Below, one piece after another: positions 11,092 through 24,400 of a stretch of DNA of 64,000 nt. The stretch spans positions 9,362,001 to 9,426,000 of the forward strand of contig CM059622.1 in NCBI GenBank assembly GCA_030435675.1. The letters are read 5' to 3'. A program made the position numbers and the translations under genes. This stretch comes from Steinernema hermaphroditum. Its lineage: Eukaryota > Nematoda > Chromadorea > Rhabditida > Steinernematidae. The notes below the pieces were generated by a model. The model saw only the letters and a program-made list of their open reading frames with translations. It made no database searches and was not told the DNA's origin. Position 1 is the first letter of the stretch. Each line of letters opens with the position of its first letter.

Positions 11092-13027
11092 TCAAGAGTC
11101 GTACTCGTACCTCCGACTCTCGCTGACATCAAACATGCTGGCAAAAGCATTTGTCGTTCGTGACCGTTTCACAAGCGACTGTAAGTAACGCTCCAAAGCG
11201 ATGAAGTGGCTGATGTTGCTATCTGTACACGTCATACCCTTCATCTGAAACTCACAAATGAAAACGTCGCAGCTGACAGAGGTCAAGAAGAACCAACCTG
11301 CTCGTAGATGTCGATAGCCTTCTGCACGTTTCCCACTTTAGCGTGGAGAAGGGAGGCGTTGTAGGCAACTGTCGTCAAACCTAAAATTTGTGAGGACATA
11401 GTTTGGCCAGCAGCTGTAATTTGATCCAAAAGAGCGATTGCCTGATGAACCTGACCAAGTGCCACCAAGGCTTCGGCCTAGAAGCACATAGCATGGAATG
11501 ATCACAAGCAATGAAACGAAAAACCTTGAGAAGTGCGCCTTTGATGTATAAGTAGGGGTTACTTGACGACTGTGGGAGGGTCAGTATAGCCGTAGCAGCT
11601 CTAAGAGCTAATCCGGGAGAGCGCAGTTGAAGACTGACGAAGGCGGTTAGTTCATGAATCGCAGAAAGAAGCGAAACGAAGTTACGGTCGTCGCCCCCCA
11701 AAGTGTGAGCGTTCCTCAGGCAAGTCAGAGCGTTGCTGAAGCTGATCGAAGGCAGCTGCCCCATTCGCAGATTTTGGATCATGTCATCGGAAGCGCTTTC
11801 AGCTGAACCGAGTGACTGCGACTCCGGAAGAACACCTTTTCTGAAGCGTGCTTGCATAACCACGCTCTTCGCCAAACTGGACTCCGTCGGGTTCTTGTTA
11901 CCCAAAGTACTCTGAACAGAAGCTTCTAAAGTTCTAAATCTTGCAAGGAGAAAATCCACCTTATCACTCAGTAAAGCTGCGGTGCAGCATTCAGCAAGAC
12001 GAAGCCAAAATCGGGGTAAGTGTTGAAAGTAAGGCACTGTCAGCACAAACAACTTGAAGGCGTCTTCGTATTTCCCTTGACTCAGAAGGCAGAGCGCGAG
12101 GTTGTACACAAGAACAGCTCGTGGTACGCTTCCGAACGATCTAAATTTGGGTGTCGATTTAGAATCAATGGTAAATTCGATTTTACCCTAAGATAGGGTT
12201 CTCGAGATGCGCCTCTTTCATCGCAGATCGGAAGAAGGCCTCCGCAAAATTATGATTCTTCACAGCAGAGGCATAGACGCATCCAAGAGCGTTGTCGATC
12301 ATGACCTGGTTTTCTTTCTAAATTTTAAAAACTGCAGTTCGTGAAGGCGAGATAAGGTCACCTACCGACGCTTTAGCGCGCGCTTCCAGGAGTCGACTGA
12401 TAGATTTTTTGAACTCTCCGTTCCGAGCATCCACTTTGGCGTGACACACAAGCCATGACAGGGAATCATGCTATAATACCTCCATATATTAGCAAACAGC
12501 CGAGAATACGTACATCCAGATGGTGGGGCTGAAGAACAAACTTCTCAACGGAAACCATGGCCCGAGCTCGAACAATCAGCCTTTCAGCCGTTTCTTTTTG
12601 TCTCAGCGTTGCGGTAGCCCACCATGGCTTTGTTTGGAAGGTCCTCACAACGGCAATGATAGGCTTCGATTGTCGAAAGTCGAGCAAGATGTTCATTTCC
12701 AGAAGGGACGCTTCACACATCAACGATTCTAAATGGAAGGTTGAAACTGGATAGAAGTCAGGCAGAACGTACCAGGCATGTTCGGCGACCGCTGGATTGA
12801 GCGAATGATATTCAGCGCCGACTGTTTCCTCATTCGGTGGAAGAGCAATACGGCCATGTTGTAGCCGGCCGTTGCGGCCACAGGATCGGGAAACGCCGCA
12901 GGGAAGTCGCCATTCTCCAGCTGGAAACGGAGAGATCCGAAAAAACTCAGTAAAAACTCACGTCGATGCCGGATTCTTGACGGGCGACAAGGAAGTAGCG
13001 CTCTCCGAGCGTTTTCTGTTCGTTCAT
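11092..13027 (-). CDS. CNOT10: CCR4-NOT complex subunit 10 (TPR protein)
   Basis: TPR-type subunit of the CCR4-NOT mRNA deadenylase, normally paired with CNOT11 (family knowledge). Eight exons: 12962-13027, 12773-12920, 12514-12728, 12366-12470, 12187-12317, 11525-12140, 11298-11477, 11092-11244, giving 537 residues, shorter than human CNOT10. Helical repeats include GYNMAVLLFHRMRKQSALN, YNLALCLLSQGKYEDAFKLF, the family motif PRFWLRLAECC, and near the end YNASLLHAKVGNVQKAIDIY. The start ATG at 13027 lies about 30 bases after a TTTTGTAG acceptor. It is divergently placed from the neuroguidin gene, about 300 bp away. Confidence 0.8.
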
Positions 13028-13321
13028 GGCAGTCGGAAACAGCTTGCGACGATCTACAAAAGAGCGATCAGAAGACGGCACGAAGCGAAGGGCAGGCACC
13101 ACGAAGCGCCTCGGAAGGCGACGCGGAGAAGTTGGCGAGGAAAAAAGCATTCCGCTGGAAAGTTTCTTCCTGCACGGGATGCCTGCAGTTAGCATGTGTA
13201 ATTACGGTAGTTGTCGAGTTTCGATGAGAGCGCGAATTTTCGAAAAACTGTACTTCTCTATGTTCCGCGTTTCGTTCCGTTTTCTTTTCCTGGACTTACC
13301 ATCCTAAGACGACGTTTCAGG

Positions 13322-14236
13322 ATGGTAGATGACGCTTCGCGGTTCGGTTCGGTGGTCGCCGAGTGCCTGAAGACGTCGACGGAAGCACTCAACGAGACGC
13401 GGAAATTCGCAGAAGCACTTTCGAAGGACAAGAATCGTGACGGCATCAGTCTCTTGGAGGTGAAGAACCGCGACATGATTGGATATCTCACCGAGCTCTC
13501 CTACTTGATGAGCGTGATGAGCGCCGGGGAGAGCATTCAGGACGAGACGAGCATCTTCCGTTCCGTGAAGTTGCGAACGATCCTGGAGCGCATGAGACCC
13601 GTCGAAGCTAAGATGAAGTCACAAGTGGACAAACTGCTGTCCACTGGAAATGCCGCAGCCGCGAAGGCCATGAAACCACGTCCGGACATGATGGAGGTTG
13701 AAGACGGCGAAGATGAGCAAGACAGTGACTCTGATGATGGCGACGAAGAAGAGGCCAAGCCGAAGAAGTACGTCCCTCCGAAGGTTATGGCCATGCACTT
13801 CGACGAAGGCGAAGACGCTAAAGAACAGCGCGCTATTGAACGTGCCAAGCGTCGCGCCCTACAGAGCAGTCTCATTCAAGATCTCCGTGAACAGTATAGT
13901 GATGCGCCACAGGAAGTCCGCGATGAATTCGCGCCTCGTCGCTCAAGGGTCGATGAGGAGAAGAGGCAGTTCGAAGAAGACTACTTCATCAGATTGCAAA
14001 TGACAAAGAAGGAGAAACACGAAGAGAAGATGCGGAATCGTCAGAATATGCTGGATAACCTGCTTTCGTTCGGAGACTACATGGCAACTGAACGCGTTGG
14101 CAACTCAGAAGGCCAGAGTGGAAAGCGGAAAGGCGGACCAATGCGTGGCAGAGACAGCAAGCGATTCAAGAGCTCCAAGGGTGGAAAAGGAGGCTCGAAG
14201 GGCAGGAAGAAGGCCAAAGGAAAGAAGAGAATATAA
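13322..14236 (+). CDS. NGDN: Neuroguidin, Sas10/Utp3/C1D-domain protein
   Basis: Nucleolar protein of the small-subunit processome (the Lcp5 counterpart in yeast) with an additional reported role in translational control (family knowledge). Single-exon frame of about 304 residues. The Sas10/C1D region includes ISLLEVKNRDMIGYLTEL and LRTILERMRPVEAKMKSQVD. A middle acidic stretch is followed by the family block KKYVPPKVMAMHFDE, then RAKRRALQSSLIQDLREQYS. The C-terminus is Lys/Gly/Arg-rich, as expected for a nucleolar RNA-binding protein. The upstream frame continues to 13211, but an acceptor ACGTTTCAG ends at 13320, one base before this ATG, so 13322 is chosen as the start. Confidence 0.9.
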   Translation: MVDDASRFGSVVAECLKTSTEALNETRKFAEALSKDKNRDGISLLEVKNRDMIGYLTELSYLMSVMSAGESIQDETSIFRSVKLRTILERMRPVEAKMKSQVDKLLSTGNAAAAKAMKPRPDMMEVEDGEDEQDSDSDDGDEEEAKPKKYVPPKVMAMHFDEGEDAKEQRAIERAKRRALQSSLIQDLREQYSDAPQEVRDEFAPRRSRVDEEKRQFEEDYFIRLQMTKKEKHEEKMRNRQNMLDNLLSFGDYMATERVGNSEGQSGKRKGGPMRGRDSKRFKSSKGGKGGSKGRKKAKGKKRI

Positions 14237-14601
14237 ATAACTGTTGCTTTTGTTGTTATTGTTTGTTGATTTGCTTTTTTTTGCGCCATACAAACTCTAT
14301 GGTCCGAAAAGTGTGCAGTGACCGAATCCAGGATTGCAGTCCATTGAGAATATCTTCCTTGAGCCTGTGTGTATCAGTTGAGGCAGTGGCGTTCTTTCTA
14401 CTACGGGGCGTTTCTTTAATTTTCGCATCTCTCTGGGCGCGAATAGCATCGTCATTTTAGAGCAATGCCAGTTCTAAGGATCATCCATAAAGAGGGCATT
14501 ACTGTTGGCGTGATCCTGTGCCGAATGTGAATCGCGTCCATATTGTGCTGTTTGCATTTCACTAATTTTTGCCTTCTTCAGGTCCAGTGCCTCTTCAGAC
14601 C

Positions 14602-17600
14602 ATGCATCTGTACAACCTCACTTTACAAGGTCCGTCCGTGATCAACCAAGCGGTCCACGGATCTTTCTCTGGAATATCGAAACAGCAGGTATAACGACGT
14701 GCACGCCTGCTACGTTCTATGCTGTATCGTTTCAGGAAGTATGTATTGCACGGGGATCCGTGCTACAGCTTCTCTACTGCGACCCGAATACTGGGAAGAT
14801 ATCCACTCTTTGTAGCCAGGAAGTTTTCGGGATTATGAGGTCTTTGTTGGCGTTCCGTTTGACTGGAGGAGTTAAAGGTACTGGTTGAAGTTCCTTTCAT
14901 TGCAAATGCAATTATTTACAGATTACATTGCTGTAGGATCCGATTCCGGTCGCATTGTCATTCTCGAATACAATCCCCAGAAGCACTGTTTCGAGCGTGT
15001 GCACCAAGAAACTTACGGAAAGACGGGATGTCGCCGAATCGTCCCTGGTCAGTACTTGGCTGCCGACCCGAAAGGACGTGCGATTCTAATCGGTAATTTT
15101 GTTTCGATTTCTGCTTCAGTAGAATGAGCTGTTTTAGGTGCCGTTGAACGACAGAAGCTGGTATATATCATGAATCGCGATGCAGCTGCTCATTTAACGA
15201 TCAGTTCCCCGTTGGATGCTCACAAAAGTTACAGTATATGCTATGGAGTAGTTGGTGTGGATGTGGGTTTTGAGAATCCCACATTCGCCTGCCTTGAAGT
15301 CGACTACGAAGATGCTGATCATGATCCCAATGGCGAAATGAAGGCGGCTCAGCAGACCTTGACGTTCTACGAGCTCGATTTAGGTCTGAATCACGTAGTT
15401 CGAAAGTATGCAGAGCCGCTCAGTGATAAAGCCAATCATATCATTTCCGTGCCAGGAGGTCAAGATGGTCCTAGCGGAGTTATTTTGTGCTGTGAGAACT
15501 ATCTGGTTTACAAGAATTTGGGAGACCAGCCCGATATCAAGTGCCCCATTCCAAGGAGACGAGTAAGACTTTCCTTTTCAGCGATTAATTACTTGTTGCT
15601 ATTTTAGAATGAGCTCGATGACGGTGAACGCTCGGTCATGGTGATCTGTTCCGCTACACATAAGACCAAGTTAATGTTCTTCTTCCTTATTCAAACCGAA
15701 AATGGTGATGTCTTCAAAGTGACGCTCGAAAGTGACCAGGATATTGTACGTTTTACCAAACTGTTTCGGGCTGACACTCGATTTCAGGTTACTGAAATGA
15801 AAATCAAGTATTTTGATACTTTGTCACCCGCAAATGCTATGTGTATTCTGAAGACTGGTTTCCTCTTCGTTGCTTCCGAATTCGGCGACCAGTGCGTTTT
15901 GTGTTGCTTATCGTTTTGCCTCATACAAGTTTTTGCAGCCATCTTTACCAGATTTCGAAGCTGGGCGATGATGATGATGAACCAGAGTTCTCCTCACGAA
16001 TGGTCTTGGAAGAAGGTGAAACCTTCTTTTACGGCGTCAGAGATTTTCAGAATCTTGTCTATGTGGACAGGATGACCAGTTTGGCGCCCCTCATCTCGTC
16101 ACACGTGCGTCTTTGATTAGTGATTCTATGTGACGTATTTTTGCAGGTGGATGACTTGCTTCATGAAGATGCTCCTCAGGTTTACACTCTCTGTGGTCGA
16201 GGTCCCCGCTCGTCTATGAAAGTGCTCCGCAACGGTTTGGAGGTGGGCGAAATGGCCGTATCTGAGTTGCCCGGCAACCCTAACGCGGTGTGGACTGTGA
16301 AGAAAACCGTGGACGGTATGTGTGCTGGAATATATTCCGATATATTTCTTATTGCTTCCAGACATCCATGATGCTTACATCATTGTGTCCTTCCCAAACG
16401 CCACTTTGGTTTTGTCTATTGGCGAAACAGTAGAGGAAGTTCCCGATTCCGGTTTTCTCGGAACGACACTCACTTTGGGCTGTGGACTCATTGGGGACGA
16501 TTCCCTCCTTCAAGTATATCCGGATGGCATCCGCCACATCAAGGCAGATCGTCGCGTAAACGAATGGAAAACACCAGGAAAAAAGACGATTTTGAAGTGC
16601 GCAATCAATCGACGTCAAGTAGTAATTGCTCTGAATGGAGGAGAAATCGTTTATTTCGAACTGGACATCGTACGTTGAGAGTGAAGTTCGTGATATTAAT
16701 TGCATGTCTATTCAGAATGGTCATCTGAACGAATTTTCTGAAAGAGGGCAGTTGGCCGGAGAGATATTGTGCATGGGAATGAGCGAAGTGCCGGAGGGAG
16801 AAGTACGGTCACGGTTCCTCACTGTTGGCCTCTCAGATCGAACAGTGCGCGTTATTTCTCTGGATCCTGCCGACTGTTTGTCTTCATTGAGGTACGCTTT
16901 TTCGTCTTAGCTCTGAAAGAACCTTCATTTTAGCATGCAGTCCTTGCCATCGGAGCCTGAATCTCTTCTGGTTCTTGAAGTATCCCATGAAGACATTGGC
17001 ACAGCATCGTCTGCCATTCACTTGAATGTCGGATTGCAGGTTTGCTCGTGTTCTGTTTTCTTGGTGAGTCATTGCTCTGTGATTTTAGAATGGCTGTCTT
17101 CTCCGGACTAGCTTGGACCAAATCACCGGCGACCTCACCGACACACGCACACGATATCTCGGCTCTCGTACTGTGAAGCTCTTCCGTGTCCGAATTCAGA
17201 ACAAAGACGCGGTCAGTCGACAATAGTCGGCTTGATTCTAATCATCGTTGTAGATTCTTGCGTTGTCCAGTCGCCCATGGCTCCTCTATCTCCATCAAAA
17301 TCGATTCCACTTAACACCTTTGAGTTACACGGCTCTGGAATATGCTGCCAGTTTTTCCTCAGAGCAGTGCGCCGAAGGTGTCGTTGCCATCGCCGAAAAC
17401 ACTCTGAGGTAGCGTACAATATGTATCGCATATGATTTCCCCCAAAATTTCAGAATATTGGTCCTCGAGAAACTAGGAGCCGTATTCAACGAGGTGGAAT
17501 ACCCTTTGAGCAAGACTCCTCGACGGTTCATTGTCCACAAGCCCTCAGGAAACCTCATCATCACCGAAAACGATCACGCCGCGTTCACGGACCGCGCAAA

Positions 17601-19151
17601 GACACAGCGTCGCAACGAGCTGGCAGATGAAATTGAACGCGTTGCAACAACTGACGAGGAAAAAGCTCTCGCTGCGGAAATGGCGAATTCTATCCGTAAT
17701 GACCAAACCAATGAACGGGTCTTCGGTCCCCCGCGCGCTCCCTTGCACCAGTGGGCGTCATCTGTGCGTATGATCAATGCCAAAAACGGGAACACGTCGA
17801 CGCATTTTGAATTCTCTGATGATGAAGCAGCCCTATCGTAAGTCTTAAGTTTTTTTTTGTCCTTGTAATTCTAGCGAGATGATTTTAGTGTGTGCATGGC
17901 CACCTTCGCCGTGCAGCCGGACATCTCCTTTGTTCTTGTGGGCTGTGCTGTTGGATACAAATTGAATCCCCGAGAAGTCCGTGGTGGGTGTATCTACACG
18001 TTCGTGATGCTCAACAACGGTGAGAGGTTTGAATTCGTGCACCGGACACCCACTGATGAGGCCGTGAATGCTATCCAAGAGTACCGTGGTATGGTTCTCG
18101 CCGGTGTGGGAAAGAAACTTCGAATGTATGACTTCGGAAAGCGAAAACTGTTGGCTAAGTGTGAAAACAAGGTAGCCTCGTGGTGTTCGGTATTGCAATC
18201 CAATCTTCTACTGTTTCTAGCAAATCCCTGTTCAAGTGACGGATATCAAAGCGATGGGACAGCGAGTTGTTGTTAGCGACAGCCAGGAATCCATTCACTT
18301 CCTTCGATACAATAAAATTGTTAGTTTCCACCGTATATGTTTTTGTTTACGATTTGCTGTGGTTGCAGGAAAACCAGCTGATTGCTTTCTGCGACGACAC
18401 GACTCCCCGTTATGTTACGGCGACGTGTCTGCTGGATTACGATACTGTAGCTATCGGTGATCGCTTCGGCAGCATTGCTATTGTATGTTTTCTTAACTGA
18501 AAATTCAAGACTACTTAGTGTCATTTAGGTTCGTTTGCCCAAAAACGTGAACGACGATATCCAAGAAGATCCCACAGGTGTGCGCGCGCTTTGGGACAGA
18601 GGCCATCTCAACGGTGCCGCGCAGAAGGTCGACCATCTCTGTCAGTTCTACATTGGTGACTGCATTACATCCCTTCAAAAGAGAAGCATGGTTCCTGGTG
18701 CCGAAGACGGTCTCGTGTACACCACCCTTTCGGGCTCCATCGGTATTTTAGTTCCATTCAGGTCAAAAGACGTAAGTTCGTCGACCGCTGTGCTGCTTGA
18801 CACGAAGTGTTCAGGAATTCGACTTTTTCCAAACCTTGGAAATGCACATGCGCGTCGAGCACCCCCCTCTCTGCGGCCGGGACCACCTTTCTTACCGTTC
18901 GTTCTACGCTCCTGTGAAGGTATACCGATTTGCCCCGACGATTTTCTACCTTTAGGTGATTTCAGTTCGTTGTCGACGGAGATTTGTGCGAGCAGTTCAG
19001 CTCCATCGACCTCGGAAAGCAGAGAGAAGTCGCGGATCATCTCGGACGAAAGCCATACGACGTAAGACATATTTATTTCGGCTTTCCCTTACAGGTTGCT
19101 GCTTAGGTGAGCAAGCGGCTGGAGGACCTGCGGACTCGATTTGCCTTCTAA
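14602..19151 (+). CDS. SF3B3: Splicing factor 3b subunit 3 (SAP130)
   Basis: Core beta-propeller subunit of the SF3b module of the U2 snRNP, needed for branch-site recognition (family knowledge). The gene can be read through 21 exons and 20 short introns and is close to full length, roughly 1,200 codons. Diagnostic stretches in order: [12 protein letters not shown] at the start, [127 protein letters not shown] and the terminal [14 protein letters not shown]. Two CAG acceptors lie just upstream of ATG 14602. It follows neuroguidin by about 370 bp on the same strand. Confidence 0.96.
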
Positions 19152-19430
19152 GACGATTGTCCCGTGGTGCATTAATTTATATTTCCATCGTTTTTATTGT
19201 TTGTTCCACGAGTCAATGGATTCTTCCCGTTTCCCTCTGTTGTTGTTCGACTAGTGAGAGTTCGATCTCATTTTGTGAATGCTCCCTTCCATCTAAGTTG
19301 TTCTTGTAGAAATACAGTGAATTCGCGGAGGAGGAACCGATGTTTATTAGCAGTCATCGTTTCAGAGGAAACCCGGATTTCGAAGGAGGTGTCTGGCTGA
19401 GATCGGAGAGAGATTCTGGAGGTGGCTCTG

Positions 19431-21496
19431 TCACGAGCGGCGGTAGGGAGGCGGCGCGGCGTCGAGGAGCGGCACCCGCTGCGGCGTCGGCGAGGCGCCG
19501 ACTCGTGGAGACGCGCCGACGGTGGCGTTGAAGTAGGGCGGCGCCGAGGCGGAGCTGTAGCCGAACTTGGCAGTGGAGGGTCGCATCTGCGAGTTGTAGG
19601 AGTTGTACTGCAAGAGGAGGTCCACCTTCGGAGGGGAGGGGTGACTTACGAAGTTCTGCTGCGTGAGCGACTGGGGGCGCGCGAAGAGGAGGTGGTTGCA
19701 GGTGAGCAGCCGCTTGAAGCAGGTTCTGAAACGGAGGGTGAGTCAGCCGGGAAAGGAACTTGCCTGAATTCTCTGTTGAAGACGGTATAGATGACTGGGT
19801 TCAGCGCCGAGTTCAAGTAGCCGAGCCAGAATACGATGGACCTGAATAGGACGCTTAGGTCTCTGGATTCTGAGGGAAAGTGCCTACCAGAGGACTTGGT
19901 TCGTTTCGATGTTGAAGCCGTAGAGGATGGAGAAGCCCAGCCAGCAGAATATGAAGCAGCCTGTGACGATGGCCACGGTCTTCGCTGCCTTGATCTCCAG
20001 CGAGAGGCGCTTCTCGTAGGCGCAGCCGACCCGCTTCGGGGCGCGGCGCCGGAGCAGGCGCGAAAAGACGCTGCGTGTGGTGGCGCCAGGCGTCGCCACG
20101 CCGTTCTTCACCTTCTTCACGTCGCCGTCATTCTCCGCGGCGTCCCTTGGAAGGCGCTCCTCTACGGAAAGGTGCCTCGAGGCTTCGGAGTCGTCGAGAT
20201 GCCGCTCGTCGATCGGAGGGAACTGCGAGGCGCTAGTGGCCCATGGCGGCGCATCGAAGTCACTCGGGAGGAGCGAGTGGACGCTCCCCGTGGAGCGTCT
20301 GGAAGGACTGGCGCTGTGGGAGCCCCGGCGGTAGGCCTGGTCGTCCTCGCGGTCGAGGAGCCTTGAGCGGTCCTCGTCGGAGTGCCTTCGGGGAGAGCGA
20401 CTCCGCGAAAGCGTCGACGAGGGTCTCGGAGGCGGATTCTGTGCGCCGAGGGCGACATTCGAGTGGCTCGACCAGCACGACGTATGCGCGTTCCTGGAAA
20501 AGTAGGTTACGGTAGTCGATGGAGTAGGGGAACCTGGGGCGCTCAGATTCGGACTGGCTGGCGGTGGAGCCGTTCTTGACGGCGACGCCGGAGCCGCGGT
20601 GGACGCGGAGCATCGGGAGTTGCTCGCCCTTGGTGAGCGCCGTCGGATTTTGCATTAGGAGGTTCTTCGGGTTGACGTTGGCCGTCGCCGTCACCTGCAT
20701 CATGCCTGCAAAGGCGGAGGAGACCGTTTAGGGGGCCGGGGGCCTACCGGAGTAGATGCTCTTGGTGGCAGCTCGCGCGGCGATGTAGATGCGGACGTAG
20801 ACGAAGATAACGACGATCATGGGGACGTAGAAGGAGCTGGAGGCGCTGAAGACGATGTAGACGGTTCCGGCGTTGGCAGGCGTGCACTTGCAGTGCTCCT
20901 CGTCCTTCTTGTGCGACGAGGCGACGATGAAACTGGGCGAGCAAATGAGGAAGGAACCGATCCAGACGCCGACGACGATGCAGCGCGCGCGGAACTTCGT
21001 GATGAGCATCGGGTAGTGCATCGGCTTGATGATGGCGATGTAGCGGTCGACGGAGATGGCCACCAGGTTGTAGATGGAGGCCGTGCACATCCAGATGTCC
21101 ATCGTCAGCCACATCGTGCACCACGTGTCCCCGAAGATCCAGAAGCCGTTGAGCACCTCGTTGGCGATGCTGAAGGGCAGGATGACGGTGCCCACCTGAA
21201 GGAGGGGGTGTGAGGGGCGTCGGGCGTCGAAGACTCACTAGAAGGTCGGCGACGGCGAGCGAGAGGATAAGAAGCCCCGTGGCGGAACGGAGTCGTCGCC
21301 GGAGGAGCACGGCGGCGATGACGAGCGAATTTCCGAGGACGACGATGACGACGAGGACGGTGAGCACGGAGATAATGGAGAAGATGCGCAAGAAGCCCGG
21401 CTGGTTGGGCGCGCGACTCCACTCTGTGAAGGAGCACTCGAAGCGCGGCGTCGCGTTCGCCCCGACGACGCCCTCCGACGGCGACATCGTATTCAC
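19431..21496 (-). CDS. Biogenic-amine-type G-protein-coupled receptor
   Basis: Class A receptor of about 603 residues over seven exons: 21239-21496, 20748-21195, 20482-20705, 19888-20438, 19764-19841, 19650-19725, 19431-19607. TM1 has the GN motif ([14 protein letters not shown]), TM2 has [10 protein letters not shown], and TM3 has [19 protein letters not shown] with Asp 3.32, the amine anchor, followed by [11 protein letters not shown]7 has [17 protein letters not shown] (NPxxY). The third intracellular loop is very long and Arg/Ser-rich. TM6 reads [12 protein letters not shown], so the usual CWxP proline is Gly. One intron has an AG|GCAAGT donor. Dopamine-, octopamine- and tyramine-type receptors are all possible; the ligand cannot be assigned from the sequence alone. 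Confidence 0.85.
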
Positions 21497-24400
21497 GTCC
21501 CGGCTGCAGGCATCAAGAGGGTACGGTAGAGAGGCGGAGGAGCGCCGTTCTTCCTGAAGCGCATCGACTACGCCTTCGGGAGAGAATCGCGCCGCGACAG
21601 TATCAGTAAAGGTGTGTGGCGCGGGGGAGGACTGTGATGAGATCCAATCGATGAGACTTCCTTTGAGGGACTAATTAAGGAGCACTGAGCCGTTCGTTAG
21701 AAGTGCACTAACAGAGGAGGTTTTCGCCTCGTGATTCGCTATGCGTCGGAGAAAGGAGTGGGAAGTGATTAGACGAGGATTGCAGGAAAGGAGAGGACTC
21801 TACAGGTTCCTAAGGCTCGGCTACATGTGCACTTTTAGCCAAGGGAAGCCGGTTGGGACACCGACGGAGCAATTGCGACCCGGGGAAAGGACAAAAATCG
21901 ATCTCGGAATCGACCAATGATCTCTCCCCCGATTCTGGGATAAAAGCGACCTTCGACGGCCGAGGACGCGGTCACGCCTCAAATCGATGAGCATCAGCTG
22001 AGCGCGCGCGGGAAACGCCTAATTCGTCGAAGGTGCCGAGGAGCCGACCGCGGAGTAATTGGATTCGAAACGATTTCTGACTTTGCGTGTGTATCCGCGG
22101 AGTCTTCTGACCGAGACTCGGACTCCAGTGGGTGGGGGGGGGAGGCACAGGCCTGGCCGCGAATCCCGTCTACTGCGCTAATTTAATTGGTCGACAGGCG
22201 GGACGCCTTCCACCCGACGGTTTCCGGGGTAGAAGACACCCCAACGACTACGGTACCGGGGACGGGGCATGGTCGGAAACGGCGGAAGTGTTTTGGCGGT
22301 GCGCGGCGACGAAAATAATCAGCGGACAACAATAGTAATAGGAGCGCCGCAGTGGCCTTATTAATAGGCTTAGAGAAGGAGGCGGCGGTGGAGGATGCTC
22401 CGACTCTCCGGCGGAGGGAAAACAGCGCGGATTCGACCCATCTTGCGAGGAGGATGCCCCGGAGGGAGGCGCAAAGCAGCGCAGTTTGGGGGATTGGGTG
22501 GCGTCGGAGGGCGATTCCGAGGAGGGATTAAAGGTGAAAACAAAATAGTTCTCTTGTCGCGAACGGAGGCGCTCGACCGAAAGAAGCGAGGGGGAGGGGC
22601 TGGCTAGGGGTGCCCGTGAACAGGCGAACTTCTAGGCGCGCGAGGGACAAAAGGGATCTCGATAATCTCCTTTGGCGCCGGAGTGCACGTTTGTGGCGAA
22701 GAGCGAAGGAGATGACGTCGCCGTCGCGGCTCCACAACAGAACGCGCCGAAAATAGAAGGCGAACAAAAATATAACAGCCGATCGGGCGATAAGGGATAG
22801 CGTGGGATCGCGTGGGGAGACGGCTCTCCTCGCCGAAGACGACGGTGGCCGGTGCGTAGATCGGGGAGGCCCCTTGCTCCGGGAGATCCCGGGGGAGCGG
22901 CGGGGCGTGAAAGGACCGTCGCCGAGTCCATCAATCATCTCCGGCGATTCCAGACATCTTCCTTGGGGAAGGTGGCGGTCTTTGGCCCTTTGACTCCTCT
23001 ACATCGACTCCGTCCTCTGAATAATTCGGAGTATTCGGCGAACGGAGATTCCGAGGGATTCTCGGCCGGGGGAGGGGCGTCTCCGCGGGCGAAAACAACT
23101 CCCGCGGGGACCTTTCAATTATGCATTCGGGGCGCAGTCTCGGGTGCCTCCGAAGATCAGAAGCCGATGGGGTCGAGGAGGGTGGCGCTGTTTTGGAAGA
23201 ATCGAGCCGGCGCCGGCAATTAATGATACTGACTCGGGGGACGTCGGCTGTTTTCGGCGATCTCCGCGAGTAATCGAGTCGCGTGGAGCCCCCGGAGACG
23301 CGTCCCCTGCTCCACAATTAGGGCATAGAGTGGGGTACGCTAGGGAGGGAACGATCACGATCAGCTGGGGGAGCAGGTGGGAAGGACGCCTCTGGGACGT
23401 GCTAATCAACAAACACTCCTAAAGGAGGAAAACGCCGATGACGTGGGAGGGAAACTATGCGAGCTATTTATAAGACTGCTCCACGAGGCGTCAGGGGTGC
23501 TCCGGCGACCGGGTGTGATTCCTGGTAGACGATCCCTCGGCGGTCCAATCAGCCGGGGAACGGGTTGGGAATCCCGAAATACCTCGCGAAATGGAGTTTC
23601 AGAAGAAGTGATGAATAGCGGCGACCTTTCGGCGCCGACTTGGGGCGTCGAGGCGAATCGAGGCGACCACGTGCGCCGAATTCGAAAAAGCAGAGGAAAT
23701 GGAAGGCTATCCTGGAGGGGAGGGTCACGCCCCGAGGTCGAGGATCAGGGCTGCGCCTTCGTGCCCCATTAGGCCTGTCCGAAAACGTTTTCGTCGCGAG
23801 GCCGGAATCGAAAAGGGCGCTATTATTAGCGTGATTTGGGGAACGCTGAATGAATGGGTCGGTTATTGGGGTCTCGGGGGGAGTGCCCCTGAGACTCGGA
23901 GATCGCCCCGGGAGCCCGAACGAATATGACCCTGTACAGCCCTATGTACTTTCGACCGTTTTTGCCGCAATCGGCAGAAATTTGGGGTCCTTAGGGGTGC
24001 ACTTTCCGAGTACCGCTCCGGGTCGTCTCAGGCGTGCGCCGGCCGAAAGTCGGAGGGCCCGACAACTCGAAGAGCGAAGGTCGCCGGGAAAAACACCCTC
24101 CGCCGGAGTCAAAATACAATTATGACGGATTTGCACAATCCTAATGCCGACGCGCGTTTGTGTATCGAGGGATCTCCGCACCCCTAACACGTCCAGAGGG
24201 AGATTCTCATCCAGAAGCGGTTTCAGGGGAGATAGAGAGACCGGAGTGCGCTTGGGCATCCTCGTTTAGGCCACACATTTAGTTGGCGAGGTGTTGACGA
24301 AAGCGAGAAGTGAAATTCAAATGAGCGGAAAGTGGCGACAATTCATCGAGGAAGTCTCTAATCCACTTTCGCGATGAAAACATCGAAGTGACGCTGGGGT

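Noticed and set aside
14885..15127. Independent small genes inside the SF3B3 region
   Set aside because: All are single exons, or exon plus intron read-through, of the one SF3B3 gene.
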